64,000 nt of DNA, from NCBI RefSeq assembly GCF_009909205.1, contig NZ_JAAAPN010000014.1:1-64000 (forward strand). The letters run 5' to 3'. The translations under genes and the position numbers were made by a program. Source of the stretch: Aquabacterium fontiphilum. GTDB lineage: Bacteria; Pseudomonadota; Gammaproteobacteria; Burkholderiales; Burkholderiaceae_C. Positions 62,800 to 64,000 of the stretch are shown piece by piece. Within the stretch, counting starts at the first letter, position 1, and each line of letters starts with the position of its first letter. The notes below the pieces were generated by a model. It worked only from the letters and a program-made list of their open reading frames with translations, did not search any database and had not been told where the DNA came from.

Positions 62800-63644
62800 C
62801 ACACAAGCGCCTGCGCAAGCTCGCCGGCCCCCTTCTGTCTGCCACGCTGATCTCGCTGACGGCCGGCCTGACCTTGCCCCCGGCCTCTGCCTGGGGCTCG
62901 CCCGGGCGCGTGGACATGGCCGAAGACAGTCCCAGTTGGACCCAGCTCAGCGCCGAGCAACGACGCGTGCTGCAACCCCTGGCTGCGCAGTGGGACAGCA
63001 TGGACGAAACGAGCCGTGGCAAGTGGGCCACCGTTGCCTTGCAGTACAAGCGCCTGAGTGCCGCCGAGCAGCGACGTGTGGACGAACGGCTGGCGCAATG
63101 GGTTCGCCTGGCCCCCAAGGAACGGGGCGAAGCCCGCCTGCGCTTCCAGCAGACCCGTGAATGGACGCCGGAAGAGCGTCAACGTCGATGGAACGCGTAT
63201 CAGGCGCTGTCTGAAGACGAACGGCGCGAGCTGGCGCGGCAGGCTCAGCGACGCGCGCAACCGACGCACCTGCCGGACAAGGCACCGGGGCCGCGTGATG
63301 CACGCGAGCTCGAGCGACGCCAGCGCCAGGCGGAGCAGCAGGCGCGCAAATCGAACGATGTGCCGCCGGCCCTGCCCCTGCGCTCCACGGGCAAGGCCGT
63401 GACGCCGGCCACCGTCAAAGCAGCGTCAGGCGCCACGACCCGCCTGGTCACCGAGCAGCCGGCACCGCCGTTGCATCAGCATGCAGGCTTACCGAAGATT
63501 GCGGCCACGGAAGGCTTTGTGGATCCTGTGACACTGCTGCCGCGCAAGGGCCCGCAAAGCGCAGGCATGGTGCCGCCGCCCGCTCCTCGGGACGGCAAGG
63601 GGCGCGACCAGCCCGAAAAAGACCGGCGTAACGGCAAGCCATGA
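62796..63644 (+). CDS. DUF3106-family secreted protein
   Basis: 282 residues starting with GTG, overlapping the DUF3619 stop by 4 bases. A signal peptide (LLSATLISLTAGLTLPPASA) precedes repeats of a short helical motif: SWTQLSAEQRRVLQPLAAQW, YKRLSAAEQRRVDERLAQW, EWTPEERQRRWNAYQALSED. These resemble DUF3106 and Spy/CpxP-like LTXXQ motifs, which sense or chaperone misfolded periplasmic proteins. The C-terminal third is Pro/Ala/Lys-rich and likely disordered. It is probably a periplasmic sensor or chaperone in this unit. Confidence 0.82.
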   Translation: MTHKRLRKLAGPLLSATLISLTAGLTLPPASAWGSPGRVDMAEDSPSWTQLSAEQRRVLQPLAAQWDSMDETSRGKWATVALQYKRLSAAEQRRVDERLAQWVRLAPKERGEARLRFQQTREWTPEERQRRWNAYQALSEDERRELARQAQRRAQPTHLPDKAPGPRDARELERRQRQAEQQARKSNDVPPALPLRSTGKAVTPATVKAASGATTRLVTEQPAPPLHQHAGLPKIAATEGFVDPVTLLPRKGPQSAGMVPPPAPRDGKGRDQPEKDRRNGKP

Positions 63645-63692
63645 CGCCGGTGGTATGGTTGCGCGCTTGTCCGAGTCTGCCACCTGCTGCCC

Positions 63693-64000
63693 ATGTCGTT
63701 CTGGCGCCCGCCCACTTACCGCCCCCTGACTTCCGCCGAATGCACCGAGCGCGCCAGCGCCCAGGCGCCGAGTCTGCGACGCAGATTGACCGCATTCGTC
63801 TATGAAGGCGTGCTGCTGTTTGGCATCGTCGTGCCTGTGGCATTGGTTTACGGGGTATTGACCAACCAGCGTCATGGCATGGAAGGCCGCCTGGGCCTCG
63901 GGCTCACGCTGTTTGCCACCTTGCTGATCTACTTCGTGTGGTGCTGGCGACGCTCTGGTCAGACGCTGGCCATGAAGACCTGGCACCTGCAACTTGTCGA
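63693..64000 (+). CDS. RDD-family membrane protein (3' end outside window)
   Basis: 102 codons are visible. The start PPTYRPLTSAECTERA is followed by APSLRRRLTAFVYEG, the R-x-x-A-F-x-Y/D entry of RDD domains, then helices VLLFGIVVPVALVYGVL and LTLFATLLIYFVWCW and RSGQTLAMKTWHLQLV. The Q-T-L-A-M-K-x-W block is a clear RDD signature. Members are small integral membrane proteins of unclear function, sometimes tied to envelope stress. It follows DUF3106 after 48 bases, completing the sigma factor-DUF3619-DUF3106-RDD chain. Confidence 0.83.
   Translation, partial: MSFWRPPTYRPLTSAECTERASAQAPSLRRRLTAFVYEGVLLFGIVVPVALVYGVLTNQRHGMEGRLGLGLTLFATLLIYFVWCWRRSGQTLAMKTWHLQLV

Overview
The window is a stretch of high-GC chromosome that most resembles a betaproteobacterium of the order Burkholderiales (Aquabacterium/Leptothrix/Rubrivivax-like). 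The assignment rests on the protein families and gene order seen, not on a database search. Supporting signs are a complete fliF-fliR flagellar set with a divergent fliE, the chain ECF sigma factor - DUF3619 - DUF3106 - RDD, the ilvB-ilvN-ilvC order, a class I polyhydroxyalkanoate synthase and a PEP-CTERM-type secreted protein. Coding density is high, and only two intergenic stretches reach 300 bases. There is no CRISPR array, rRNA or prophage. One tRNA, tRNA-Gly(CCC), is present.

Layout. Bases 1-813 are a small accessory scar: the right end of an IS21-type element, a frameshifted secreted-protein gene and a 5'-truncated VapC-like PIN fragment, all poorer in GC than the rest. Bases 859-5644 hold small metabolic and repair genes (VOC protein, uracil-DNA glycosylase family, FMN split-barrel protein, oleate hydratase, TPMT-like methyltransferase, SH3-type secreted protein). 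Bases 5660-19812 hold parE and the flagellar basal-body, switch and export cluster fliR to fliF (minus strand), with fliE divergent. A near-consensus FliA (sigma-28) promoter for fliF lies across the fliE start codon. Bases 19871-28000 hold an MFS transporter, dapA, bamC, a low-complexity lipoprotein, a RoxA-like ribosomal oxygenase, an FKBP/SlyD-type isomerase, dut and coaBC. Bases 28021-35504 hold two paralogous AraC regulators around a GbsR-type regulator plus cytochrome bd oxidase genes (cydAB), with an FNR-like box upstream, followed by two tandem PF10118 proteins. Bases 35694-51754 are largely housekeeping: alaS, an SSADH-type dehydrogenase, tRNA-Gly, a PEP-CTERM protein, trmB, putA, a parvulin, bolA, yciB, msrB, uppP, a DUF455 protein, xerD, a chalcone-isomerase-like protein, a tiny lipoprotein and a GST.

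The least ordinary part is 52531-55255. Three tandem genes encode secreted proteins that are clearly paralogous to each other and, more distantly, to the PEP-CTERM protein at 40129-40905. The first and third carry the same two-part sequence element upstream at nearly the same spacing, and the intergenic gaps are full of inverted repeats. I do not recognise the family, and it is the best candidate in this window for an undescribed extracellular system. The window closes with a GNAT acetyltransferase, phaC, ilvC-ilvN-ilvB with a long untranslated leader, and the start of the sigma factor-DUF3619-DUF3106-RDD unit, which runs off the end.
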